Notes: a model not told the origin generated them from the letters alone. A stretch of 64,000 nt of DNA from Chionoecetes opilio (GCA_016584305.1 JACEEZ010013560.1:72399-136398); one strand, 5' to 3'; shown: positions 39,401 through 53,600, numbered from the stretch's first letter. Translations and numbers: made by a program.

Positions 39401-42400
39401 CGGCGCCAAATAATGGGTATTTTTCACTATTCCAGCCATTTTATAAAAGTTACTCCGAAAAATAGCTGAACATGTCACGCGTTCTCTGTGAAAGTTTGGC
39501 AGCTGTACGATAATTCTTTCCCTTTCAAATAAATTAATTTGTATTATCAATTTTGAGGTCTCCCTGCAGAAACCTCCGTTCTCTATTGATATCTCGAAAG
39601 TTAAATTATTGTACTTTGGAGACTTAAAACTCCATTAGTTGTGAACATAATAAAACAAAACAAATATCTGCTGAAAGATGAATGAACGGTAAATAATTTG
39701 CCCATGTAATTTTTTTCTAAACAAAAAAACACTGCTGATATGATTTATTGGAAGTAAAAGAAAGGCTAGAATTACAGGGTTCATAAAATGGTGATTTTGG
39801 TAATTTTTTTGCACAGCAATGGCGAGACATATCAAAAAATTGAGCACGCAATTTCTTACTGGTGGTTTCATAAGTAAAACTACCCAATATCATACACATT
39901 GAGTGACCATGCTGGCGCCCGTTTATGTTTCTAGCTCTGCTCTTATTACAAATAATAAATACTCGTTTGTAATCTTTTTCCTGCAGAAGCACGGCAGCAA
40001 TTGTGCTGATACATGCAGATCTTATTGCATTTACTTAAGTCTTCAAAGAAATAAATACCTCGGAACAATTAAAATAATATGAATGTACCCTCCACTAATG
40101 CTAGGAGGCGCCTCCCCTTAAGGTTGAGCAGTGCATGAGCTTGGGCCTCGGTGTCAACAGTCACCAGGCGGGACCGGTCGGGGCGGGTACGGAATGCAAC
40201 CTTGCCAAATTGCCGTTGGAGGCATGCCGTGAAACGTAGGGCGTTAGCAGAGTAAGGGGCGGTGCTAGGGACGATGAAGAAACGGTCCAACTTTGCAGGA
40301 CCAAAAAGAGTGTCGAAGGAGGGGTGAGGGAGAGAAGTAGATGGGCGTGGGCGTGAGGAAGAGGAGACCGTGCGGACTGTAGTTATCCCGGCGGAAGAAG
40401 GGTTGTAGGGTGCAAGCCTTATAGAGAATGTACTGGTAGTGTGATGTGAGGATGGGATGGGAGAAGGGAAGGAAGGGAAGGAAGGGAGAAACAAAAGAGC
40501 AAGCTGTGAAAGGTAGGAGTGTCTTAAGATCAATTGCCAAAGTGATGAAAGGGAGGAATGCATCTATGGAAGTTAAGAGGTACTTAAGGAATAGCAGCCT
40601 TTTGCCATCTTTAACTTGTAGATAAAAATAGTGACGCAGAACAAGGCACAGCAGTCAAAGTGCGTGCTGTGGAAATGAGTTACCTGAGAGAAGTTTGTGG
40701 AGTGATGAGGTGGGATGGTTTGAGCAATGACAGCAATGAAAGATGCATCATGGGAGTGTGAACTGATGGAGTGAAGTGTGGAGTAGTGGAATGGTTGAAA
40801 ATAGTTTCAGATAGTTTGGGTACATTAAGAATAAGGAGAAGAGTTTGTGAATAAAAGTGAAGTCAAGGGTTCTAAGAAGAAAAGGAAGACCACTTGGAAG
40901 GTGGAAGGATAAGGTAAAGGAATACATATATAAGGCCAGGGGAAGGGGGAGAGCTTGAACAGGCAAGGAGGGAGTGTTTGGATAGGGAGAGGTGGAGGAT
41001 TCTTTTAGCCATGGCCACTCCCTTGAGGGACGTTCCTGGTGAGTGTGAGGCGTTAGAGCTATAAAAAAAAAATAGACTAGATGAACTATTTGATTGCAAG
41101 CCCTATTAAAAGATATGCATGTCTTATGGACTCACTTCACACCTGCTATGGACCCTTCTTTTCCAGGATCAAGACACTTCAAAGGTCTATGTTGTCCCTT
41201 CTCCATACATGATAACTAAACATTCTAACATATGACTTGTATCTGATTCTGATCTAACCCATTTGTTCTCTTATCGTCATCACTAATGAGATGATATCAA
41301 AGAAAATTCTTGCTTTGCTTAGCCTCTGACTTCGTCCTTGAGGATTTCTTCAACTGGCAAAATTTGCCAATATGTTTCAGGTAATAGCTTTGTCTGTATC
41401 ATCTTGATCTCCTTCTCTTGAGGTTATATTGAACATATAACCCATTAAGCAGGACTGACACAGCTAAGCCACATGCCAATACATAATTAAACACTCATGC
41501 ACTATGCAGATACCAGGCATTAATTCAGTTTTAACAGGGCAATCACTGATGTGAAACAGGGTTGTTCTAGTTCCATCCAATGATTCTACTAAACCAATGA
41601 AGAATGTTCATTGAATTAAGCGTCCATTGTGGGCTAAATGACTTCAGGTCACCCGGGTTTCTCTGAATAATAGCTGGAGGATGTACCTCATAATAAAAAC
41701 ATGTCATGTTTATAACAACTTTGCTTTTCAAACTTATAGTATCTTCCTTTTTGAGTCATGTGCTTCTTTTTGTGATATCAGCTTTGTCCATTAAATGTTG
41801 TAAATCACTACAACTGATTGATTTGTATCATGCTTAAAGTATAAAGCAAACTAAAAAGAGATATACTAAACACGTAGTCACACGTCAATAGGCACAAACG
41901 GCAAGTAAAACAGTTCTTCAGGCATGATTAGCTCCACATCCCTTTGGTTATAGAGTAACACCCATCTACTTAGCAAACTTTGTCAATCACAAAACAGAGT
42001 ATTTCTTGAAATATTTGTAATCCTTTGTTAGCGAGGAAAAATTCTATTTGGTGAATTATCCATGTACAAGTGATACAAAAATACCATTGCCACCCACTAT
42101 GCAAGGACAAAACACTACTTTGCAATGCACAACCCATCTCCAAGATAATGCACATCAGTAGTATTCACAGTAGTAGTTAGTTACTTTGCTTGGCTCCATT
42201 CTCCCTGCTCCTCCATTGTTAGTGTCGTCCCTTCATCTGCTCAAGATAATGACATAACAATACCATGTCTGTGGTCTCCACTTGATTGAGATTTTGAAGA
42301 ATTTCTTAACAGAAACTGAGATTTTCCCCAAAGAAGAATATCAGTGAAAGTGATCATAGAGATGCAGCTCATGGACCACTGCACTAAGCATTTAGGCCCT

Positions 42401-45069
42401 GTTGTAAATGCCCATGAATCTCGATCAGATACATGTTTTCAGGACTACAAAGATAATTATTTTGACAAGCTTGCATAAAGTTCAAACAAATCACACAAAA
42501 AATTCAGATTCATATCACAAATATGCCATAGGTGTAGGAGTGGCATTATAACGAATAAGAAATATACATAGAGCAGTAATCATTCTCTCCATGAAATCAA
42601 CTTATAAAAACAGTTATCTTCAACACACATCCCATTTAACTGATATAATAGCATAACATGGTAAAAATATTTGGAGAAATACTTTCATGCACAAATTTTT
42701 ACCATATTCTTATTAAATTTATGCCAGAGCAGTGTGCAACAAGCTTTCCTGAATGTAAAAATGGGCATGCTTGACCAAGGCTACCTGCCGAGGGTCCAGG
42801 CCTGACCTAGCGGCCAGGTGGGGCTGTTTATCGTGTGTGTGGCAGAGCCGTGTTCAGCATAAAAATGCTGAATGGCAGAATTGTCCAAAGCTTTCACCAT
42901 GGTTTTTAAGAAACAAAAATCTTGTTACCACCATTGAATAGTTTACCGACTTCAGACATGCATGAAGGTAATATCTTCACTCAAATCTTTTATAAATGCC
43001 TCCTCAGAAATCACCTGATAGACAGGAGTAGAACAATAGTTTGTACACTTTATTTTATGTAATACACCTTTCTAGCAAGGCCGTGAGTATATCGACACCC
43101 TTAGATTTTTAAGTGAAAACCTGATATTCATCATAACACTCAGATTCAGCTTGTTTAGGCTGGGATAACATTAATTATTGGTCGCTAGAACCCCCATTTC
43201 CGCAAATCACATATCTGATCGAGATTCACGGGCATTTAAAACGCTTTAACGGGCCTTAACGCTTTAATAAGTGCAGTGGTCCATTGAGTCCCATGAACCA
43301 GAGTGCTTATTCCAAGTCTTAGATAGCTACCCTTTTCTTTACATGCTTCTTCTTCCCAGAAAATAAATATTGGGTGATTTTGAAAAAAGTGTGTCCAGTG
43401 GGCATTGATGTTGAAATAAAATTGGTAGGATTAAGTGATGTATCAAGCATATGCCCTCACTTTTCTTGATTCAATGGTTGATACCTGTTCCTAGTTTGCA
43501 GTGCAAGGTGTCGACCATACTCCCACAAAGTAGGCAATTGTAAGATAAAAGGTACCATACTCCCACAAGGTAGGCAATGGGGAGTTTTCTAATAAGCTCA
43601 CGCTCAAGCCTGTTTCTCGCGCTCTCATATCCTCTGCCCTTTGAGCGTGAATGATCTATCATTTACCGTAAATTTCCTGTACTTTTTCGGGACATATCAG
43701 AATTACCCTTCAATACAACAACTGAAACAGTTCTTAATAAAAAATGTAGTTTATCATTTTGTTTTTCAGCACTTGAAGAAAATATTGGCAAAACATAGAA
43801 TACTTGAAAACTCAATTTCTTAAAATCGTCATTTCATGGAAACACTGCACGTTCAAGCTGAATGAAGCTTCAGGAAGTATGTACTTGTATGTAAGCTTTC
43901 ACCGAGTACCTGTTTTGGGTGTATATGTCTCTCTTACAACAAACATTTAACCAAGAAGTAATTTAAGTAATTGACAATAAGTAAAGACAATACATGGGTC
44001 TTGTTTACTTGTTGTCTTGAAAAAGAGCGGGCTGCAGAAACGCATGCATCCGCCGTTATCTGCCTCACCTGTGCCTTCCTGAGGAGACAGGTCAACTACC
44101 ACGCCTGTAATAGCATCATAGGACATCACCAGGGCTCATAGTGTTCCCCAAGGGATCCTCGCAGCCCTAAAACAAGAACAAAACAAGACTCTTCCCCCCA
44201 GCCGTGGATAAGAAGAAGTGACTGATATCAGATCCCGACATCGGGATGGTTTCTTCGGAGATGCTGAACGCCACACTATTTCTTGGTTAAATGTTCGTCG
44301 CAAAAGAGACAGACACATCCAAAACAGGTACTCGGCGAAAGCTTACATACAAGTACATACTTCCTGAAGCTTCATTCAGCTTGAACGTGCAGTGTTTCCA
44401 TGAAATGACAATTTTAAGAAATTGAGTTTTCAAGTATTCTATGTTTTGCCAATATTTTCTTCCAGTGCTGATAAACAAAATGATAAACTACATTTTTTAT
44501 TAAGAACTGTTTCAGTTGTTGTATTGAAGGGTAATTCTGATATGTCCCGAAAAAGTACAGGGAGTTTACGGTAAATGATAGATCATTCACGCTCAAAGGG
44601 CAGTGGATGTGAGATGCGCGAGAGACATCTGGCGGCTTAGCTTTGAAAACTCCCCATTGTAATATAAAAGGTACCATACTCCCACAAGGTAGGTAGGAAA
44701 ACATTCATTCTTCAGGAACACTTTCTTCTAAATATAATGTACTCACTTTATCTGGAAATAATGGATATGTGAAATAAAAAGATGAAGGGAAAGACAATAG
44801 TTTGATAAATGCGATGAAATGAGAGAGGTAAGAGAGTTGCAATATTTAAAAAAAAAGGGTGACAGACAGAAGATTAGTGTGTGTATAAACATAGTGCTTG
44901 GACAGATGCATGTGGTCACCTCTGAAAGGAGTTTCGATTTTTGGGGACCATAGGAAATTGGCCAGACCAAAATAAGTTTAAAGAACAGGAAAACCAACAG
45001 CTTTCATTACTAGTTATAACACAGAGCCACCACTGACTAACCCAAAAAACCTTCTTGCGTGCACGAGAG

Positions 45070-45108
<39 letters not shown>

Positions 45109-45125
45109 GGAGAGAGAGAGAGGGG

Positions 45126-45198
<73 letters not shown>

Positions 45199-45203
45199 AG
45201 GGG

Positions 45204-45280
<77 letters not shown>

Positions 45281-48200
45281 AGCAAATCTTGGGAAATCAA
45301 TCTTACCAATATGTGCCAAACGTTCTCATTGGCACCTTCAAATGAGCAAAATCTAATGGAGACACCAAGCAGACCTTGTCCTCCCCACAGGTTGGATGGC
45401 ACGATGTTGATAGTGCGGATGGTTTGAGCCTTGCTGCTGTACACTGTCATTTTGAGCTCCTTTTCAATTGACCCTTTTAGGAGCTCTTTCAGGGTATCAT
45501 TATCCTGGTCCTGAAAATAATGTTTGTTTTATTGTAGGACAACACTTTTATACATGATGCATCCTACTTGTCATTACAGGTTGAAGTTCCCAAACTCGGC
45601 ATCCCAAGACTCGGCAACACCCAAAACTCAGCTATGGTTCCGGATTTTCCAAAACACGGCAGAACACCCAAAACCCGGCGTGTAGTTGCCGAGTCGGCCG
45701 CTAGGTGCCACCACACTAGGCCGCTTGGTTTCTCCCGCCGATTTGTTTGTTGTTATTGTTCAGTGGTGTTGTGACTGTAGAGTTGTGTACACTGTTATTT
45801 TGTGTACTTCTACAGGTCTGTTATTGGTATTATTTTTTCATGAGATTTTCATGCTTTTTTTCCCCTTAATATATCTACGTTCTAAAAGTCGGAAAATTCC
45901 ATTACTCGGCTCGGCGCTGGTCCCGAGGTTGCCGAGTTTGGGAACTTCAACCTGTATAAGACCATTATTCTTGATATAATTTTTTTCTTCTTCATATCAA
46001 AGGCCTTTATTAAACAAAAAAAGCAGACTGCTTGCATATATTTGAAACTATTTCGAATGCCTAAACTATTAACTAACCACCAATCACAATAGGGCCTGAT
46101 ATAATAAATGTTTGTATAGTGCAATCTCCATCTTCATGTGTATGTGTATCACCTTGTTTACTTAATTGAGATATATAGGGCAAGGAGTTACATTCATAGG
46201 GACCTGTCTCCATGTCTCATTGGGTCAATTTTAACTTTAAACTCTTGAATATTCTCAGCTTCTACCATTTCATTGTCCAGGTTATTCCACACATCAACAC
46301 ATTTACTGTATATGGAAAATGTCCTTCTTAACATCCTTCAAGCATTTTTTTTTCTTCAGTTTCCTGCCATGTCCTCTCCCACCTCCTGCATCTAACATGC
46401 AGGTTACACATGTCAGGTCTTTCCCTTCCCATCAACGAACAAAAATGGGTATCAAATGTCCTCTTTTTCCCCTTATTATTTGTTATATCTTGATTCATAT
46501 AGACAAATGTAATTCTAACATACATGAGGAGTTTATATGTTACACCAACAATCTTATTGATATGTTTTTCTTAAAAGAATTTCCCTAAAGACATATATAT
46601 TGATGATCTGAGATATGACAAAAGTTCCCCTCATTTCTATCATTGAGCTAATGCAAACGTGCCAAGACTAGGATAAAAATAAGCAGGTCAGAGAATACGA
46701 AATATATTCTTCTTTCCTTAACTACCACATGAAAATGCCTGATAGGATTGCACTCATAAGCACTTACTAGTCTTGTATTTCCAATAGAGATTACGAAGTC
46801 GAAAAATGCTTCAAGTCCAGCAAGCTGCCCAGGTGAATTTTCTTGCACCTGAAATAGTAGAAAAAAAAGTGCATTAATTTTTCTATTCCCGTCTTCCCAC
46901 AAAGTAATCAGATATACAATATTATTACTGATAGAAATCATGCAGCTTATATTATTATTATATTTGTGTGTGTGTGCAACCGTAACCATTTAACGACGGA
47001 ATGATAATGCTTCCTTATCAAATTTTTGCCATCACCTACCATAAAACAGTCAAATGGTCATAGCAATGACATCCACTGACCAAAACATGGGATGGTAGTT
47101 GCACTACACCTTACATCACTACATTTGACTCTCCCCATACTTTTTACATGGCTCCATATTAGGGTGTCCCTTATTTGGCAATTTTCTAATTTCAACCGGG
47201 ACGGGCAGTCATGTTGATCCATTTACTCTAAAAACGGCGTGCAAAATATTTTTTTTAAATATTTATATTTAGGGGTTGCGCAATGAGTCTAAAATCTGAC
47301 ATTTTTCACAATAATTTTACTACGGTTCTTGGTTTATTATAATAATACATGCTGACATTTTGGCTTGTATGCCACAGCTTTGAATCTAGGAAGCCCTTTC
47401 AAACATGTTTGTACTGGTTGTGTGATGAAAGTATCTCTCTGGCCACGCCCTCTCTATGTCACGTTTCGGACTGGATTTCGTCAATAAGTTAAAACATGTC
47501 AACCGGGCAGGAATAACTGCTGGAGCTGTCGCTGATCGTCCTGGGCAGACAGTCGCTGCGCGGGGTCAGGATATTGCATCCTGGTGCCCTCCACCGTGCC
47601 CGCTGGATGGCGAAAATAATTTACGCCATCAAGATCTACCTGTTCCGCGATCCAGAGCAGTTCCGCCGCACTGCAGGAGAGACATCTGGAATTTGACGCC
47701 TCGTCGCTTTCACCGTCTCGACGTACGTGTCGTCTTGGTTCCGTGCGACATCCCCGACTGCGGGCCCGGCACGAGACCTCCAACTGCTCAAGATGTTGGT
47801 GTCCCACCTCGACAAAGCAGTGGACATGGCGACGGCAACGGTCTTCGGGTGCCATCTCTGGTACCTGAGCGAGAGAAGAGTTGCTCTTGCGTTCTTCGAC
47901 GATCACCTGGCCATTGAGACGAAGCGGGAGATGTTGAGAGCTCTGCAGGAGGAAGAGGGCTCCGACGACCCTCCTCGACGAGCAACGGTCGAGCTTACAT
48001 CCACTGATCTGGCAAAGAAAACTGTTGCAAGTTTCGTGACGTCTGTCACGCCGTCCTTCTTCGAGATCCTTGGGTTGGATGCGGGTCTTCTGGCAGTCGA
48101 CCCAACAGCGTGCCCCGACAATCCGTGATACACCGCCGCCGCCGCCTGCGTCAAGGAACTGCGCACTGTGAACGACTTCGCTGAGCGCGGTGTCGCCCTG

Positions 48201-50598
48201 ATGCAGGAAGGACTTCATCCTGGCCCTCACCAAGAACGAAGAGCAGAGGCAGTTCCTCCTCCAAGTCGTGGAGGAACACCGGAGGAAATACCCGACGCCC
48301 GAAAGTCCACAGGGACTGTGAACTAGGTGACAATGAGTGGGAGATGGGCGCCCATGAGACCCCCCCCTAATGGGGCTAGCACTCGAGAAGAGGGGGACCT
48401 AGAATCAACGCTGTGAAATGAAACGTGCTTACAACTACATTTATTACCTCAAATAATATAACATTCAAATCTGTTGGTGACAAATCATTTTGAAAATTAC
48501 CTATATCGGCACATAGAAAATATCCAATTCTTACAGAAAATAATAAACTTCAACCTCATTGCACGACCCCTAAATATTAATATTTCTAGACAGATCTCTA
48601 CATACGTTGTTCTTCGAGCAAATGGAACACTTCGACCGCCCGTCCAGGGTAAAATTCCAAAAAATCTAAATTCCCATCCTATAAGGGGCACCCTACTCCA
48701 TATACAAATAACAAATAATAAATAATAATAATATTACACTGCTTGGTAGAATATGCTTCATTTTAAACCCAACTGCAACAACAACATTCAAATATAATAT
48801 TTCCAAGTGTATGATGAACACACAAAAAAACAAAGGATGCTTTAGTCATGACTCCTCTCCATTATTTATGGTGATTGGCACCTATTATTGAGTGGTAACA
48901 TTCCTATTGCTGCTAAACATTTAGAATAAATTTTACCAAATCAAGAATGAGTGTGGTGTACACGAGGCTGGTCCCCTGGTTCTATTCAGGTGACTTTCTC
49001 TCTTTGGATGTCAACAAAATACCTCATAGCGCTCTCTCTCATTCCCTCTTTGACATTATTATCTTCCCAACCAACTCATCATTATAGAACATCCTACAAG
49101 ATTCATGATAAAATTGGTTAATATTCTGCAGGAGTTGGTAGGCTCTACAGGCCTTACAGCTTACTTTTTCTCTATTACTTTTGGCCGAGTGATATGTGCA
49201 GTAGTTATTCATTTGCAGAAACTAAAAATATAGGACCTATTTTTATATATTTATAGCTAGGTTAGGATAGGCTTAGGTTTGGTCAAGTAATGTTTAGGTT
49301 AGGTTTAGTTGTTTTTTTGTTATTTAGGTTAAATAAGCGAATCTATTGATGCGCGATAGCCCGGTGTAGCGTTCCCAGCAGTCTGTGTATTCCGTGCAGT
49401 CCACCTTTGTTTACCATCAAAAGCACACGCGAACTGCAAATGCACGGAGGCGAATGTTTATTTACAAAGACTTATTGATCAACAAAACCGGATTGCATTA
49501 AACACGGTACAGTGCTCGCATTTTGTCGCGTGCTCCTGAATGTCAGAAAAGTTATCTCAAGCAGGGGGGCATATTGTTTTATTCTTTCATAGGAAAAACA
49601 TTCATGAATCGAATAATGCACTTTGCTTTTGTAATAGTGAAGTGAAGGACCATTAAATGCAAATATTCGCCTCCGCACATGCGTAAATCACATTTTCTTT
49701 TGTTGGTAAACAAAAGTGGACTGCACGGAATACACAGACTGCTAGGAACACGACACCGGCTATTGCGGCTCGTTGGTGCCGCCAACTCCTGCGGAATATT
49801 TACCAAAAAATCATGTAAATAATGATAATTATTTATTATCATTAATTATTAAAACATTTATTTTAATTTTAATAATGATTGTTATAAATAATTAGTCCTA
49901 AGGTACTAAATTCGTTACATTTATTTTAATTTTAATAATGATTGTTATAAATAATTAGTCCTAAGGTACTAAATTAGTTACATTTATTTTAATTTTAATA
50001 ATGATTGTTATAAATAATTAGTCCTAAGGTACTAAATTCGTTTCAGAAAACTTAGAAATGACCTACAGTCGGCGCAAAAAAACTTAGGACGCCAAAAAAC
50101 TTGGGGCGGTAAAACTGTTTTGACAATTTTGGTGGGAGCGATTGAATTTTTTTACTTTTTTTGTATATCTGGCAGTGTATTAGGGTTTCTGCTGTAGATT
50201 CCTCGCTGCTGCTCGCTCTGTATCTTCCAAGTCATCATAGGAAGAGGTTATTGTGTTTGGTTCTCCAACCTTCCTACACCCCCATTTGCCCCTCCATCTT
50301 CTACCGCCTTCTCCAGGTCTAATAAAGCATTATGCCGGGCAAATCTCTATCAATTGTGAAGAAGACACATATAGTAACCTTGTATCGAAGTGGGAAAACA
50401 ATTGGCCAGATAGCGAGGGAGATGTGCGTTTCCAAACATATCGTCTCGGTGTGGTGCAGGCGGGCGCAAGATGGTGAGTTAAGGACTGTTTTGGCGTGGA
50501 AGAAAGGGTCAGGGCGGCCAAGAAAAACTTCAAAGAAGACTGATCAACTGTTCAAAATGATTATTGACATCAACAAACCTTAGCTGTATATGTATATA

Positions 50599-50663
<65 letters not shown>

Positions 50664-53600
50664 TAGCATATATCGGGTACTGTAATACAGTACCCTCCCA
50701 AGTTTCACGCCATGCGAGTTTCTCGATCCTCGAGTTTCGCGCAGAGTCCTAAATTCTAACCATCCCGAGTTTCGTGCATTATCTCCCCGAGTTTCGCGCG
50801 TTTTTTTTTTTTTTTTTTTTTTTTTTACCTATAGCGCCGTTTGGCAGTGACCTCCAGGGGTGGGATGGTAGGCCCTGTACTCGAGGGCTGTAATGGTTGG
50901 CCCTCGCCCGTGGTGGCGCAGGCAGGATTTTTATAAGAGTTAATGGCCTGCATTAGTAGAAGCGAAATTGGATTAGCTTTCCATTGATATATTTCGTTTT
51001 CTGATAAATGAATTAGCACCATGCATAAATTAGCATTAACTAAATAAATATCATCATCAATCAAGCAAGCGCTCCACCCTCAGTAGGCACCCTACTCACT
51101 GATTGTGTAAGCGACTGGGTGAGGCTCTCACCGCCGGCCTCAGCTCACACACACCACAGTCACCGTTCCTCTCACGCACACATGTAGTAGTAGCTACAGC
51201 TCATTATTATTACTACGTTTGCAGTGCTTAAGCTGTGTATTAAACTGCAGTGCGACTTGACAAGTCTTTAAGAATTGTAGACATGGGTAGTGATTAAATA
51301 TACTTTTCAAGCTCACAAGGTAGTGGTATATATCACTGGTGTAATAAGCCTGGAAGGTCGCCACCAAGCAGGGTCGTGATGTCCTTCCATTTGTGCCGCG
51401 GTATGTTATATGGATCTATATTCCCTATTTCCTTACATTTTTCAATGTAACGAGGAATAGATCCAGAGTCCAACATCTGGAGGACATAGTCTGACAGATG
51501 AACACCATCAATCACTTTCCCAGCCATCAAAAAAGAGATTAGTAAGCGTGAGTGTACCGCGTTTACAGGGGAGGTAATGCCCTTTGTTTACATCACCGCA
51601 CGGCCACTGTCGGCCAGCCATGTGCTCGGCGTGGACCACTCGGCCACCGCCTCTCCCACCGGTGATTCAAAAGTGTCTTTCTGTTGGTCTGTCCCCATTT
51701 TTTTTGGCGTATCGTATAACTTTTAGCTTGTATGCGATAGTATTAGTAAATCGTTTTGATGAATTCGCCATGTGTGATAATTTCCAGGACTGAAAAGAGC
51801 TTAAGATACGCTTAGTGGTAAATGATATGTCAATACTAGCAGAATGATAGATGGCGCTGTTGGCGGCAATCACCCGCCAAAAGGGGAAATGTAAACATAC
51901 CAGCGTGAGGACAGATTACGTAGTTGATTTGAATGTCTTATGGTATTTGAAATACTTGTAACAGGTTAAGTACTGAGTACTGAGGAAGCACTACAACATT
52001 CGTCTTGGAAGACCATTAGTATTTTTTCAGTGTATTTTTTTGGGGGAAATGTGAGTCTTATAAACCCTAAAATATGGTACTACGCCTCGCACCGGACTAA
52101 ATAAGCATTTCTACAGTGTTTTCAATACCCGAGTTTCGCGATCCTCGAGTTTAGCGATATGCCTTGTGAAGAAAGCAGGCGCGAAACTCGGGAGGGTACT
52201 GTACCATGATCAAGAACTGGAACTGTCATAGAATATAGGAAAACTCAACACGTGAGAAGTTTGAGCACTCGCCAACGGCGAGGCGAAATCTGACAAATGA
52301 GATGATCATAAACCCCCTAAATGGTCCCCTAAAAATATTACAAACCTAAGCTCACCAATAACCTCCTAGCAAAACCTAAGGGCGGGAACGGACTATAATT
52401 TTACCAGGTTAGGTTAGGGTTTAGTGAGGTCAAGTTAGTTAGTTTTTTTTTTTTTGGGGGGGGGGGGGGGGGTAGGCAGGCATCTCTCCCCACTTTACAA
52501 GTACGTTTTAGAGGTATCTGATGGGATTTGAAAAGGTCTGGAGAAAAAAAACTAATAAGGGCGTGAAAGGAGTTTCCTTATAGAATTTTAAGAAACAGGG
52601 TACCAAACACAAACTTCCAACGAACATTGCACCCAAGGAGAGGAAGGATGTGCTATGTATGAACCCCTCCTGGAACATCTCATAGAATTGGATCTCTGAC
52701 ACACCACAGCTTCACCTACAGTGGTGCACTATTATTTAACTGCATCCCAGCTAAACTAAAGAACATGAAACATGTTTCATCTGACACTTTCAAGTGTACC
52801 ACTTGGGGTTTATGGAACGGTCGCCGATCAGCATTCTCGCCGAAACACCAACCAAGAACTCTTGCCGACAGTGAAACGCTCATCGTCACGGAAATTTTTG
52901 GCGACAGTTCCACTTGTAATAGATGGAAAGGAAGAATAAATGGTATTTCAATATTGGTCACCACATTTTTCACTTGTACCAAAACACTACAAAACTGCAG
53001 TTTGATGGACAGATGCAGTACATGGACATTGGTTACGTAACCTGATTTATCCAGACCCCCCCCTGCTAGTTCACTAACTATTGTTACTAATCAAGCTATT
53101 GCTGGAATCCCTGCATATTGAAACACGGATAAAAGCTGATTATATGTACGTATATATTGGGTACTGTAAAATCATGATCAAGAACTGGAACCATCACCAA
53201 GAATTGGAACACTGGCCGACGTGAAAAATTGAAACTCGCTGACGGCAGCAAGAATTCTGATTGGCCCGTTCCAGGTACAAAACTTGGATACCTGGCTAGC
53301 TAATATACCTACCATACCAATCACCAACACGGTACATTTTTGTTATTGGGCAAACACCGATTTTGAGGCCGAATGTTAGTTTTCCTGAAGAGTTTTGATG
53401 TGTTCTTAATAAATCTGGTACTTGTTTTTGTCAGAAATCAATGTTTGTTTACAGGTGTGAGGGGTGCCCGCCAAGCCCTTCCTGGCCTGCAAACCTTGCT
53501 CCGCTTTGCACTGCTTCTTAGTATTCATAATTTGGTTAATTTGCTAAAAGTGGTTCTCAAAACGGGGCGATTTTTGCACCTACCAATCACTGTTTCTCTT

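Larger units (their letters stand above)
37572..40416 (-). mobile_element. half-LINE copy B (5'-truncated, same junction), split by a TTAA element
   Basis: Minus strand. It has the same 3' UTR/ORF2-start junction as copy A (at about 37767), then ORF1. The zinc-knuckle region is [20 protein letters not shown] and [12 protein letters not shown], followed by [21 protein letters not shown] 9-bp target duplication CCTTATAGA flanks it (37563-37571, 40417-40425). It is truncated within the ORF1 N-terminal region. A 724-bp TTAA element interrupts ORF1 at 39394-40117. Confidence 0.88.
35640..41072 (+). mobile_element. decapod-type LINE (RT), plus strand, split by two half-LINE derivatives
   Basis: Fragments on one strand and in order. 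35640-36205 is degraded RT ([20 protein letters not shown]). 37197-37560 is RT with FADD and [18 protein letters not shown]. 40426-41072 has the C-terminus [40 protein letters not shown] and [15 protein letters not shown], ending in an A-run at 41061. The gaps are exactly the insertions at 36219-37183 and 37572-40416, each with target duplications. Many stops: an old copy. Confidence 0.8.
50688..52201. mobile_element. pogo-like element, CAGTACCCTCCC family, copy 2 (inverted relative to copy 1)
   Basis: TIRs CAGTACCCTCCCAAGTTTCA and CAGTACCCTCCCGAGTTTCG, TA flanks (50686-50687, 52202-52203). The left end matches the right end of copy 1 and vice versa. Contains a SINE tail (50826-50930), half of the fold-back sequence (50960-51060) and the Tigger-like remnant (51667-52077). 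Confidence 0.85.

Noticed and set aside
45014..45450. Open frames of RERERE and LSLSLS
   Set aside because: Translation of the (GA)n microsatellite; only the exon 3 part of the overlapping minus frame is real.
47456..48233. Overlapping GC-rich frames on the minus strand
   Set aside because: Shadows of the plus-strand multicopy ORF, which alone shows conserved blocks.
52508..53040. Possible transposase frames on both strands
   Set aside because: I could not match them to Tc1 or any DDE motif; reported only as unassigned.
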